From NCBI RefSeq assembly GCF_018687275.1, contig NZ_CP061287.1, positions 1,674,001-1,738,000 on the forward strand: DNA of 64,000 bases. Direction: 5' to 3'. A model generated the notes under the pieces. The model was not told the DNA's origin and searched no databases. It worked only from the letters and a program-made list of their open reading frames with translations. This document shows, piece by piece, positions 17,635 through 26,145 of this stretch. How positions within the stretch are numbered: the stretch's first letter is position 1; every line of letters starts with the position of its first letter. The stretch is from Polynucleobacter sp. MWH-Aus1W21. Lineage in GTDB: Bacteria > Pseudomonadota > Gammaproteobacteria > Burkholderiales > Burkholderiaceae. Position numbers and translations under genes: made by a program.

Positions 17635-18711
17635 TTAGTTACCCTTGGTCTCTTTAATCAAACGATCTCCTTTAGGCTGCAAAGGGCGAGCATTCATTGG
17701 GTAGATGCGATCAAAGTTTTTGACCTGATCTTCACTTACTGAAATTGGATTCTTCATAACAAACCAAAGTACATTCTCACTGCAAGGCGGGGTTGTTAGG
17801 GAGCCCATATAGGTGAAGTAGCTTCTATCTGACGGCAACATCTGATTGACATCAATCATGACGCCCGGCATTTCTGTCTTATTTTTTACCAATGGAATGT
17901 TATTCCAGAGCGTCTGAATGAGTGGGTTACCCTTTGCTGGCTCGTCACCAAACCAGAATTTGCGGGCTACTGGGCTATTTTTAGTGCTCATCAGCACGCC
18001 AACCACAGCCAAACTACCGTCATGGTGCTGATGCACTAGATGAACAACCATATCGGTTCTCTCACCATTAATCGCCTCTTCGCTGGGCTTATGGAAGTGA
18101 AATTGAACTAAACGATATTGACGTCCATCAACAATCAAATTACTGCCCTCTCCATAATTCACCATGACAGTATGGCCGTTATCCACGATCGATAACGAAG
18201 ATGGGCGGTAGAGAAATTCAATGGGGGGCAATTCTGCCTTCACTGCTCTATCAACATTAATATTGATGGGAGACTGCGTTTTACCCTTGAGGCAAGCTAG
18301 ATTGTCTTTACTCAAATTTCCCCAATTTTCAGGTCCGCCAGGCCCATCTATATAAGACCAATGAACACCATGAGCATCAGCCGCCTCCTTTTCCGAGGAC
18401 TTGTTCATTTTGGCTGCCGCTTTTGGCTTGGCCTCGGCTGTTTTTGCCTCAGCAGCAGCCGTGCCCGCTGGCAAGTCACCTGTGCGTATGACGATGTCAC
18501 CCGAGCCCTTACTAATTTTGTTCATGAGCGCCTTGCTCATTTCATCATCGGCTGATCCAGAAACAGCCTTTGGCTTGGAAGCTGGAGTAGCCGTTGCCGC
18601 TGGCGCTGGAGCGTCATGGGAATCGCTAGCAATTGCAATGCCCGCAAACATCAAGCCAATTAATAAGCTAAACGCAGCAAGTGAGGGAGGGGTCAGGTTT
18701 ATCTTTTTCAT
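17635..18711 (-). CDS. Periplasmic alpha-carbonic anhydrase
   Basis: Zinc enzyme interconverting CO2 and bicarbonate, here exported (signal peptide to ~residue 29). The alpha-class domain starts at ~115 with HWSY and GPENWG, then QSPINI (146-151). Zinc ligands are visible as H205, H207 (QFHFH) and H224 (HLVHQH); GSLTTPPC follows near the C-terminus. At 358 aa it is ~100 residues longer than usual bacterial members: residues 30-112 form an Ala/Lys/Pro-rich, probably disordered spacer. The gene follows the fliR-linked secreted protein by 63 bases and precedes the terminator, so it may be read from the fli transcript. That placement is unusual. Confidence 0.95.
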   Translation of the reverse strand: MKKINLTPPSLAAFSLLIGLMFAGIAIASDSHDAPAPAATATPASKPKAVSGSADDEMSKALMNKISKGSGDIVIRTGDLPAGTAAAEAKTAEAKPKAAAKMNKSSEKEAADAHGVHWSYIDGPGGPENWGNLSKDNLACLKGKTQSPININVDRAVKAELPPIEFLYRPSSLSIVDNGHTVMVNYGEGSNLIVDGRQYRLVQFHFHKPSEEAINGERTDMVVHLVHQHHDGSLAVVGVLMSTKNSPVARKFWFGDEPAKGNPLIQTLWNNIPLVKNKTEMPGVMIDVNQMLPSDRSYFTYMGSLTTPPCSENVLWFVMKNPISVSEDQVKNFDRIYPMNARPLQPKGDRLIKETKGN

Positions 18712-18774
18712 AGTTTTTCTTACGGCTTATATTGGAATGTTGTTTATATTGCCATATAAATCAATGCTTAAGGC

Positions 18775-19542
18775 TTATTTTACGACTGGTTTAGGTGTCG
18801 CTTTTTTCGATGGGGTCTTTTGTGCCGGAGCTGTGTAGCTTACCGCAGGCTTGTCCGCCATACTGCCCCCTGGCAAAACATCAATCACCGGTGAGCGACT
18901 TCTGGAATACATCCAATCACACTTCATGAGACCTGCGCTGTCTTGCTGACTTTCTAGGGGGGTAGACTGCTTAATGGAAACTTCCAACGCCTCATCAGAG
19001 GTAGCGGGGGTTAAATCATTACTGGTGGCCCAGCGCAGAAAGCGCTGATAAAGCCCCTGTTTTGGAATTTTTCCAGGATCGGCATAGTAATTGGAACTGC
19101 AAATCTGTAAGCGGCGCTCAATTTCGCTTGCGGGCATATAAAAGCCCTCTACCAACAAAGTTGCAACCTTGGTATTGCATCGCGACCATGCTGCTAACTC
19201 AATCTTAGAGCCAGTAGTACTCGGCCCATTAGGTTTTTCAAGCGCCATTGCATCGATTTCACATAACATTCGTTGCCCGCGGATTCGCAACTTTTTGCAT
19301 ACATCCGGGCCCCCTTCGTCATAAGCCGAATTTCTATTGCTGGGCGGGAAGGGGTATTTCAACTCACAATCTTCAGGGCCTGTCGGCGCCTGATCAAGAG
19401 AATTTTGATTGATAGTATTTTTTTGGGCTACTGTAAGCTTCTCCTCTACAGAACCCATAGAGCCTTGAGCAAAGACTGAGCTTACTAGCAATACAGATAG
19501 CATAGCGAAGGCAAGTTTATTCACATTTGTCCTATTGAGCAT
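18775..19542 (-). CDS. Secreted Cys-containing protein overlapping fliR
   Basis: I place the start at the ATG at 19542, which overlaps the end of fliR by 11 bases; a longer in-frame version would overlap much more. The resulting 255-residue protein begins with a signal peptide (LAFAMLSVLLVSSVFAQG). The mature region has several Cys (PEDCELKYPF, PDVCKKLRIRG, MLCEIDAMAL, SRCNTKV, LQICSSNYY, LMKCDWMY), enough for disulphides, and a Pro/Lys/Ala tail. No family recognised. Coupling to fliR suggests a flagellum-linked or co-regulated envelope protein. Confidence 0.72.
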   Translation of the reverse strand: MLNRTNVNKLAFAMLSVLLVSSVFAQGSMGSVEEKLTVAQKNTINQNSLDQAPTGPEDCELKYPFPPSNRNSAYDEGGPDVCKKLRIRGQRMLCEIDAMALEKPNGPSTTGSKIELAAWSRCNTKVATLLVEGFYMPASEIERRLQICSSNYYADPGKIPKQGLYQRFLRWATSNDLTPATSDEALEVSIKQSTPLESQQDSAGLMKCDWMYSRSRSPVIDVLPGGSMADKPAVSYTAPAQKTPSKKATPKPVVK

Positions 19543-20314
19543 TTGGGGTTCCCACACCTTGGCGAATGAGTTGCAATGGATTTTCAAGTGAACGCTCCAA
19601 AACAATTTGTAAATCCGGAAGAATCATAAATATTACTAAAAAGGCCAAAGGAATACTCACTGCAAATCCTACGGAAAATAAATTCATCTGAGGACTCGTT
19701 CTTCCCAAAAAAGCTTGGGTCAAATTAAACATCATATATACCAGCAAAATGGGCATTGATAAGATTAACCCTAAACGAAACGAGGCAGCAACCACATCAA
19801 CCACCCCTTTAGATGACCATACCCCAGGCCATTGACCTACGGGGATAGTCTTAAAGCTCTCTAACACTAGATCAATCAATACCAAGTGAATATTTAATGT
19901 AAAGGCCAACGCAATCACAATCAAACCCAAAAACTGACCTACCAAACCGGAGTCTAGGGTTGGATCTCGGAAATAGGCAGAAGCAAAACTAAAGCCGGCC
20001 TGAAAAGAGAGCACTTCTGAAGCAATATCGATCACCATAAAACCAACACGAATGACAAAGCCAATGAAGGCTCCAATTGCCACCTCTATGACTGATGCAA
20101 AAAAAGTAATACTTCCAGGATTTGGAATTTGCTCTCCACCAATTAGCGGCATGATGTAAACAGCAAAAGATAGCGCAATGAGCAAACGAAATTGCATAGG
20201 CAAAGAACGAAATGCAAACATCGGGGTCGTTAAGAAAAGGCCAAAAACTCTGAGCGAGGCAAACATAAAAATTGCCATGTACTGCTCAATTTGAAGACCG
20301 GTCATGGTCAACAT
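19532..20314 (-). CDS. fliR: Flagellar export gate protein FliR
   Basis: 260-residue inner-membrane export-gate subunit with about six hydrophobic segments. Recognisable blocks: FASLRVFGLFLTTPMFAFRS, SFQAGFSFASAYFRDPTLDS, and LVYMMFNLTQAFLGRTSPQM with the conserved N-x-F-S-V-G following. It begins four bases after fliQ, as in most fliPQR operons. Confidence 0.96.
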   Translation of the reverse strand: MLTMTGLQIEQYMAIFMFASLRVFGLFLTTPMFAFRSLPMQFRLLIALSFAVYIMPLIGGEQIPNPGSITFFASVIEVAIGAFIGFVIRVGFMVIDIASEVLSFQAGFSFASAYFRDPTLDSGLVGQFLGLIVIALAFTLNIHLVLIDLVLESFKTIPVGQWPGVWSSKGVVDVVAASFRLGLILSMPILLVYMMFNLTQAFLGRTSPQMNLFSVGFAVSIPLAFLVIFMILPDLQIVLERSLENPLQLIRQGVGTPNAQ

Positions 20315-20317
20315 AAT

Positions 20318-20587
20318 TTAATTTACTAAACCCGGGATGCGAGCAAAAAGCTCTTTGATGTAATCAGTAAACAAGGCAAGACTCACTGGCCCAATTAACA
20401 AAATGACAACACCAAAAACAATTAGCTTTGGAACAAAAGCTACTGTTGATTCATTCACAGAGGTAGCGGCCTGCAAAATACCAATCACTAAACCAACTAC
20501 CAATAGCGCCATCAGAATTGGTCCAGCCAGGACTGCAGCCATTCTTAATGCCTGATAAACCAAATCGATAACGGTCCCGCTTTCCAT
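20318..20587 (-). CDS. fliQ: Flagellar export gate protein FliQ
   Basis: 89 residues, two membrane helices, with family sequence MALLVVGLVIGILQAATSVN and ...ESTVAFVPKLIVFGVVIL. It forms the FliPQR gate core with its neighbours. Six bases separate it from fliP. Confidence 0.96.
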   Translation of the reverse strand: MESGTVIDLVYQALRMAAVLAGPILMALLVVGLVIGILQAATSVNESTVAFVPKLIVFGVVILLIGPVSLALFTDYIKELFARIPGLVN

Positions 20588-20593
20588 GGCCTA

Positions 20594-21340
20594 TTAATTG
20601 ATATAACTTTGAACTAGGGAAGCTGATAACAAGGTCCAGCCATCCGCTAGTGCGAAAACAATTAATTTCAGCGGAAGAGAAAACATCATCGGCGACACCA
20701 TGACCATACCCAAAGAGGTCAAGATACTGGCAACTGCAAAGTCAATAACTAAGAATGGCAAATAGATAACAAAGCCAATTAAAAACCCTGTTTTAATTTC
20801 TGAGATCGCAAACGCGGGAATCAATACAGTAAAAGGGACATCTTCACGAGCGACAATCTCTTTGCCATATAACTTAGCAAATAGATTTAAATCATCTCTG
20901 CGAGTTTGCTTCAACATAAATTCTTTTAAAGGTTTTGCTCCCACCTCTACCGCCTGGGGAAAGCCCATCTTACCGGCTGAATAGGGTTGGTAAGCATTTT
21001 GATAAATGGAATCGAATACTGGATTCATGATGAATAAGGTCAGGAAAAAAGATAGGCCAATCAACACAATGTTTGGTGGCATTGTTGTTAAGCCCAGAGC
21101 CTGACGCAATAAAGAAAACACAATTAAGATGCGTGTAAAACTGGTCATCAGCACCAATGCTGCTGGCAAGAAGCTCAGCGCCGTTAAAGCTAAGATCGTT
21201 TCCACAGGAACCGCGTACAGCGTACCACCACCGGATTGTTTAGCAGTCACTAGCGGTAAGGTCTGACCCCATGCAAACAGTGGCAGCAGCCCAATGAGGA
21301 CAGTGAATGCTGTCGACCACCAAAAGATTTTGCGCTTCAA
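20594..21340 (-). CDS. fliP: Flagellar export gate protein FliP
   Basis: 248 residues with a cleavable N-terminal signal, then FliP blocks: SFTRILIVFSLLRQALGLTT, PPNIVLIGLSFFLTLFIMNP, and IPAFAISEIKTGFLIGFVIY, followed by the C-terminal membrane helices. The start is TTG at 21340, overlapping the fliO stop as TTGA, with GGAAG five bases upstream; this looks like genuine coupled initiation. Confidence 0.96.
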   Translation of the reverse strand: MKRKIFWWSTAFTVLIGLLPLFAWGQTLPLVTAKQSGGGTLYAVPVETILALTALSFLPAALVLMTSFTRILIVFSLLRQALGLTTMPPNIVLIGLSFFLTLFIMNPVFDSIYQNAYQPYSAGKMGFPQAVEVGAKPLKEFMLKQTRRDDLNLFAKLYGKEIVAREDVPFTVLIPAFAISEIKTGFLIGFVIYLPFLVIDFAVASILTSLGMVMVSPMMFSLPLKLIVFALADGWTLLSASLVQSYIN

Positions 21341-21675
21341 CTCAACTTCCTTTTAACAAACTGGCGTAAGTTGTTTGCAAAGTCTGCAGTTGTGGGTTGA
21401 GGCTTGAGATTAGCTACATCTTCCGGCTCTAACTCGGTTAATAGAGTAATTTGTGATGGTGTATGACCCACCACTAAGATTCGATTGAGAACATTCAAGA
21501 CAACGACTCGCTCCCGTGGGCCAAGTGCCTGTTGAGCTAAGATCATGACATGGGGATTAGTTGCCCTCATTGCTGAATCGCGCTTCACAAGATAGGCGAC
21601 GATCCATATAAGTGCGGCTGCTAATGCTAGCCAAATAAATGAAAAAAGTAACATACCTCCAACCGAGGACCCCAT
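21337..21675 (-). CDS. fliO: Flagellar protein FliO
   Basis: 112 residues: one N-terminal membrane segment (~8-28) and a cytoplasmic domain with the family motif LAQQALGPRERVVVLNVLNR and ILVVGHTPSQITLL. It assists FliP assembly into the export gate. Located between fliN and fliP, with overlapping fliP start. Confidence 0.93.
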   Translation of the reverse strand: MGSSVGGMLLFSFIWLALAAALIWIVAYLVKRDSAMRATNPHVMILAQQALGPRERVVVLNVLNRILVVGHTPSQITLLTELEPEDVANLKPQPTTADFANNLRQFVKRKLS

Positions 21676-21681
21676 GTCAAA

Positions 21682-22059
21682 TTAACGATTAATTTTACGA
21701 AGTCGTTCTGCTGGAGTAACAATGTCGGTCAAACGAATGCCATAACGATCATTCACAATCACCACTTCGCCCTGCGCAACCAAACAACCATTTACAACCA
21801 CTTCCAGTGGTTCACCAGCCAAAATATCCAACTCTATTACCGAGCCATATGTGAGGTTGAGTAAGTTTCGAATTTGCATCTTGGCACGGCCCAATTCAAC
21901 CGTTACTTGGACTGGCACATCCATCACCAAGTCAATTTCATTGAAATCAGCGTTGGCTTTTGTACCATCTTCTAAATTATTAAAAGTGGCTTTGCGCAAA
22001 GAACCTGACACATCTGTGCTGGTAAGCGATTTCGCTAAATCGTTGTCATTTTCAGCCAT
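21682..22059 (-). CDS. fliN: Flagellar C-ring switch protein FliN
   Basis: 125 residues. A variable N-terminal ~45 residues precede the SpoA-type domain (LVMDVPVQVTVELGRAKMQI, LLNLTYGSVIELDILAGEPL, VNDRYGIRLTDIVTPAERL). It forms the lower C-ring and export cargo dock. Six bases separate its stop from fliO. Confidence 0.96.
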   Translation of the reverse strand: MAENDNDLAKSLTSTDVSGSLRKATFNNLEDGTKANADFNEIDLVMDVPVQVTVELGRAKMQIRNLLNLTYGSVIELDILAGEPLEVVVNGCLVAQGEVVIVNDRYGIRLTDIVTPAERLRKINR

Positions 22060-22091
22060 TACGTCCTCTTCTTTGTGCTTTCTCTATGCTT

Positions 22092-23186
22092 TTAGGCATC
22101 AGGCACTAAGCCGTCTGCAATCTCGCTAATTGTATCTCTAGCGACAGTAGTCATTGGGGTTTCTGCCGAGACATGCGCTGGCTCGGTGATCTGTTCATAA
22201 AGTTCGCCCTTTTCAGCGCTGCGCATCATGCTTGGGCCCAGTCTTGCGCTCTCCAGCGGACTCTTCAAAAACTCTGCTGGATGCTGAATAGTACCCACCT
22301 TAACTGAGTAGCGCCCATCTTTTGTGCCGTACTGCCCCTTAATCACTGGTAAGCCATCCACGTACACGGTAACGGGATCGTTAATTTCGATAGGAATAAT
22401 GTCGCCTACCGATAAAGAGGTGATTTCACGCAGAAGCATTTGCTTGCGAGCCAAAACTGCTACTGCCGTAACGGGCGCTTCATGCACCTGATCACTAAGT
22501 AAATCGGTCCAGTGCTGGTCAGGCTCCGTCGCAAAGCCTTGCATATTGTTGTACAAGATGCTTTTAACTGGTTCTAGCACCCAAAATGGAATACAAAGAT
22601 CAATATCGCCAGGGCGTCCATTAATTTCAATTGTGAATTTAGAATGCAAAACCATCTCGCCTGGCGAGGTTATTTTTGCAAAGCCAAAGTTGGTTTCTTG
22701 GCGCATGAAGTCAAACTTGATTTCATAGACTGATTTCCAAGCCTTTTCATATTCACTTAAAAAAGCATCCACCAGACGGCGAATAATTCTGAGTTCAGTG
22801 GCCGTATATTCACGCAAATTCAAACGGGGGGCTAAGCGTCCCTCACCGCCAAACATGTTATCAATCGCAATATATACAACGCCTGGATCAACAATCCAGC
22901 AGCCAACACCCCGCAATGGGCGAATACCAACAATATTAATATTGGTCCGCTCTGGAAATTCATCGACAAATTTTTGATAGCTTTTGACAACCGGAAGATG
23001 CATTTGCACCTCAATCGGTGCGCGAATCATATTAAAGAGTGTCAAACGAACGGCACGGCTAAAACGCTCGTGAATAAGCTCCAGCGTCGGCATGCGGCGC
23101 CGAGCAATAATCTTCGATTTATCAAACATCGCACGCTGATCTTCAGCGTCAATGTTCATTTCGACATTGATTTCCTCTGCCGCCAT
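22092..23186 (-). CDS. fliM: C-ring switch protein FliM without the CheY-binding N-terminus
   Basis: 364 residues. From ~30 on it is a clear FliM: RRRMPTLELIHERFSRAVRL, the middle domain with MFGGEGR, and a C-terminal SpoA domain (LSVGDIIPIEINDPVTVYVD). The first ~29 residues (MAAEEINVEMNIDAEDQRAM...) do not contain the usual LSQ-x-E-[IV]-DALL segment that binds phosphorylated CheY. The start is well defined: an in-frame TAG lies two codons upstream and AGGAAA precedes the ATG. So the missing segment is not an annotation artefact. The C-terminal end carries a ~40-residue extension after the SpoA domain. Confidence 0.94.
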   Translation of the reverse strand: MAAEEINVEMNIDAEDQRAMFDKSKIIARRRMPTLELIHERFSRAVRLTLFNMIRAPIEVQMHLPVVKSYQKFVDEFPERTNINIVGIRPLRGVGCWIVDPGVVYIAIDNMFGGEGRLAPRLNLREYTATELRIIRRLVDAFLSEYEKAWKSVYEIKFDFMRQETNFGFAKITSPGEMVLHSKFTIEINGRPGDIDLCIPFWVLEPVKSILYNNMQGFATEPDQHWTDLLSDQVHEAPVTAVAVLARKQMLLREITSLSVGDIIPIEINDPVTVYVDGLPVIKGQYGTKDGRYSVKVGTIQHPAEFLKSPLESARLGPSMMRSAEKGELYEQITEPAHVSAETPMTTVARDTISEIADGLVPDA

Positions 23187-23218
23187 GATTTCCTAAGTGG
23201 ACTTTTTTAAGAAGTCGA

Positions 23219-23974
23219 TTACTGCATCACAAAAGAACTAAACAACACAGCCTGAACGGGTAAATCCATTTCAGTCACATTCCAAAATTCTGCCGCGGCT
23301 CTAGCTGCTTCTCCGGTAATTTTCTGACCCGAGGATGTTTCTTTTGGAACTGCGCCAATTCGTTCTAAGTTTTGCAAATCAGCGGTGCCTGGCTGTTGCT
23401 GCAATACATAAATTGCAGTCAGTTGTGGCGCAATGATCGAATTAATAACCAAAGCAATTTCACGAGCCATCATGACTTTGCCCTCTACAGTAGCCAATTC
23501 TTGCATCTGGCGTGAAGACAATACGGTAATAATCTTATCCCGAATAACTGGCATAAAATTTTTGATCTTGCCTTCGGTAGATGAATCGTTTGTTCTGAGA
23601 ACAATCTTGGTTTGCAAATAATGCTCACCACCACGTCCAGGAAGATTCACTACCATCTCTTCCAACGGAATATAGATTGGAGGCGCATTTTCTTTGCGTT
23701 CCGTTAACTGCTTCTTGAGAATATTTTCTGGGCGCTTAGCTTCTTCTTCAGCATGCTTTTTTGCTTCCTCAGCATGGCTCATATACATATAACCACCAAC
23801 AGCGCCGCCGATGACTACAACCAATCCAATAATGATGAAGAGCATCTTCTTGCTTTTAGGCTTTTCACCGTGTTCTTCACCGCCATCATTTTGAACAGGG
23901 GGCGGCGCAGAAGCTGCAGCAGCAGCCGCAGCGTTTGGATCTAGTGTGGGTTCAACGCGTTCTTCTTCAGCCAT
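23219..23974 (-). CDS. fliL: Flagellar stator-associated protein FliL
   Basis: 251 residues, longer than the ~160-180 usual. An Ala/Pro-rich cytoplasmic N-terminus (~1-43) leads to one membrane helix (~44-66), a charged helical linker and the periplasmic FliL domain from ~95 (YIPLEEMVVNLPGRGGEHYL, ...TKIVLRTND...IKNFMPVIRDKIITVLSSR). The C-terminus has an added ~45-residue segment ending FSSFVMQ. FliL rings around the stator and stabilises it. Confidence 0.9.
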   Translation of the reverse strand: MAEEERVEPTLDPNAAAAAAASAPPPVQNDGGEEHGEKPKSKKMLFIIIGLVVVIGGAVGGYMYMSHAEEAKKHAEEEAKRPENILKKQLTERKENAPPIYIPLEEMVVNLPGRGGEHYLQTKIVLRTNDSSTEGKIKNFMPVIRDKIITVLSSRQMQELATVEGKVMMAREIALVINSIIAPQLTAIYVLQQQPGTADLQNLERIGAVPKETSSGQKITGEAARAAAEFWNVTEMDLPVQAVLFSSFVMQ

Positions 23975-24001
23975 TGCTGTCTTCCTCTTTACTCAATGAT
24001 A

Positions 24002-25663
24002 TCAAGCATACAGGTGAACTGTACTGCTATTTCCCCTATTATCACCTGATCCGATAGAACTGAGGGCTTGTGATGAGCTTAAGCCTTGAGAAAGCGTTGT
24101 GTTATTGGTGTAGAAGGTTTGGCGCGGGTTTGCAAACGCCTGATCTCTAGCCTGCTGGGACTGATTACCTTGACGTAAATCCAGCGATAAATTTAGACCC
24201 ATTTGGGCGAATTCATTCTTAAGACTCTGACCACCCTGGTCTAGACGAGACTTAGTGGCATCGCTTGCACCTTCCACAATTAAGTGAGCTTGTCCACTTT
24301 GGCTAATGCGCAAATCAATGCGAATAGTCCCTTGTTCTGGAGGGGTTAACTCCAACATAATTCTGCCGCCACCTGATTTTGCGGCGCTCATGACCTCATT
24401 ATGCAAAGGGCCACTTGCTAGGGAGACTTCGGAAGCCTTGATCTCCACTTTTTGAGCATTTGCCGCCAAATGAGTATCGGCTTTAGCTAAATTGCCATTA
24501 GCGGCAGCCGCTAATGCATTTAAATCTTGCCGATCAGAAGGGGCCTGCAATTCAGTCGGCTTAAATTTTACTGTTTCGAGTTCGCCCAACTTTGCCTTAA
24601 TGGGCTCTAACTCAGACTGACCCAATTTAGGCGTGTCATTTTGAGATTTAAGGGGATTTAGTGAGCTCAGACTGGAATCAATTGCCGCCTGTGCTTTAGG
24701 CATTAAGGATTTATCACCAAGAGTAGTTGGGGCTAAGACGCTGTCCTGACCTTTACCTTTTTGCAATTTATCAGCAGCGCTAGTAAATGCCTGAGGCAAT
24801 TTACGCTCAGTTAGATTCTGAATCGTCTGTGCTCTGGCTGGGTCTACAGCAGCATTTGGGTCAGTAGCAGCAGCTTTAGCCTGCGCTTCCCCTTGTACCC
24901 CAATTAATTTAATACCGCCTAGATTTGCCTTATCAGCACTACCTTTATTAATCAGATCGGTTAGCTGAGATTGCAAGTCAGCCGGCAAGGTAACGCCATT
25001 TTTCTGAGCCAAACTTTGAATAGCGCTTGCAATTTGAGCCGGGGTTTGGCCTGAAGCTTGATTTTGGGAGTTAGACACCAATGCTTGCAATAAATTAGCT
25101 GCTTGCGTTTGCATAGCCGCATCGGGCGCTTGTCCATTAGCGCGCATTGCTTTAGAGAGCGCCTGACTTATTAGTGAAAGCTGCTTGGGATCCAACTGCT
25201 GACCCGCAAGGCCAAGCATATCTTGTGGCGTAGTGGCTTGGCCATTTAGGCTTGCCATTAATTTTTGAATATCAGATACCTGCGCATCACCGGACCCTTG
25301 AGGAAGGCTAAGCGCACTTTGCACATTCTGTACCTGGCCATTTTGGGCCAACAATCCTTGAGCGGCCAATTGGGCCATTAATAACTGCATTGGGTCGGAA
25401 CTATTTGCAGAGTTTTGCGAATCTTGCTGAGCAATCGGCAAATTTTGCCGATTTACAAAAGCCGGCTTGGAATGTGGAGTGGAGTACTTGTCTGAACTCG
25501 CTTGCACACCCTGGCGAGCCATCCTGGATTGATCTAACGCAGCCATGTAAGCCTCAAAACCAGCGGACAAAGCAGAGCCGCCAGGCGTAGAGCCTGACTT
25601 AGCAACAGCATTATTCGCGCTGTTTTTTGCTGCTTGTATCTGAATTTGACCAACTGACGACAT
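24002..25663 (-). CDS. fliK: Hook-length control protein FliK
   Basis: 553 residues. The N-terminal ~400 are Gln/Ala/Ser-rich and low in complexity, as in molecular-ruler FliK proteins. The C-terminal substrate-switching domain (~425-510) shows GGGRIMLELTPPEQGTIRID, LRISQSGQAHLIVEGASDAT and LKNEFAQMGLNLSLDLRQ. It should contact the FlhB C-terminal domain. Placed between fliJ and fliL as usual. A second, shorter FliK-like gene lies at 34931-36040. Confidence 0.92.
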   Translation of the reverse strand: MSSVGQIQIQAAKNSANNAVAKSGSTPGGSALSAGFEAYMAALDQSRMARQGVQASSDKYSTPHSKPAFVNRQNLPIAQQDSQNSANSSDPMQLLMAQLAAQGLLAQNGQVQNVQSALSLPQGSGDAQVSDIQKLMASLNGQATTPQDMLGLAGQQLDPKQLSLISQALSKAMRANGQAPDAAMQTQAANLLQALVSNSQNQASGQTPAQIASAIQSLAQKNGVTLPADLQSQLTDLINKGSADKANLGGIKLIGVQGEAQAKAAATDPNAAVDPARAQTIQNLTERKLPQAFTSAADKLQKGKGQDSVLAPTTLGDKSLMPKAQAAIDSSLSSLNPLKSQNDTPKLGQSELEPIKAKLGELETVKFKPTELQAPSDRQDLNALAAAANGNLAKADTHLAANAQKVEIKASEVSLASGPLHNEVMSAAKSGGGRIMLELTPPEQGTIRIDLRISQSGQAHLIVEGASDATKSRLDQGGQSLKNEFAQMGLNLSLDLRQGNQSQQARDQAFANPRQTFYTNNTTLSQGLSSSQALSSIGSGDNRGNSSTVHLYA

Positions 25664-25689
25664 AGTTTCTCCAAAAGGAACACTACTTA

Positions 25690-26136
25690 CTATGCATCTT
25701 TCGTGCCAGAATTGACGCTGAGTCTTGCGGCGTAGTTATCTTCAAACTGATTCATTTCTGCCTTAGCCTTTTTCTTACGGGCTTCCAGCCTCTTTTTATC
25801 GACTAGTTTTGTGAGTCCACGGGTACGCATTCTTGCCTGGGTGGCGACTGCAAGCGTATCTTCAGAAGCTCTTGAGAGCCCCAAAATCTGACCATCCATC
25901 TCTACAGCGCTTTGAATGAGCTTTTCTCTGAAGGCATTAGCATCTTGCATAAAGGCTACGGAGAGGGTTTCGTTAGCAGCCGCTAACATTTGACCTTCAT
26001 ATTCTTTGGCGTACTCAAGCACTTGATTTTTAAAGGCTTTTGTTTGATTTACTTGTCCAGCTACACGTTTGGCACGCGCCATAGCCTGATCCTCGCGGAT
26101 TTTGGCTAAACGCAGCAATAGCTCTATAGCAGACAT
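25690..26136 (-). CDS. fliJ: Flagellar export protein FliJ
   Basis: 148 residues, almost wholly helical coiled coil (LLLRLAKIREDQAMARAKRV ... LTKLVDKKRLEARKKKAKAE). It is the central stalk of the FliI ATPase and a chaperone escort. Identification rests on size, helicity and position directly after fliI (10-base gap). Confidence 0.85.
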   Translation of the reverse strand: MSAIELLLRLAKIREDQAMARAKRVAGQVNQTKAFKNQVLEYAKEYEGQMLAAANETLSVAFMQDANAFREKLIQSAVEMDGQILGLSRASEDTLAVATQARMRTRGLTKLVDKKRLEARKKKAKAEMNQFEDNYAARLSVNSGTKDA

Positions 26137-26145
26137 AAGAAGATT

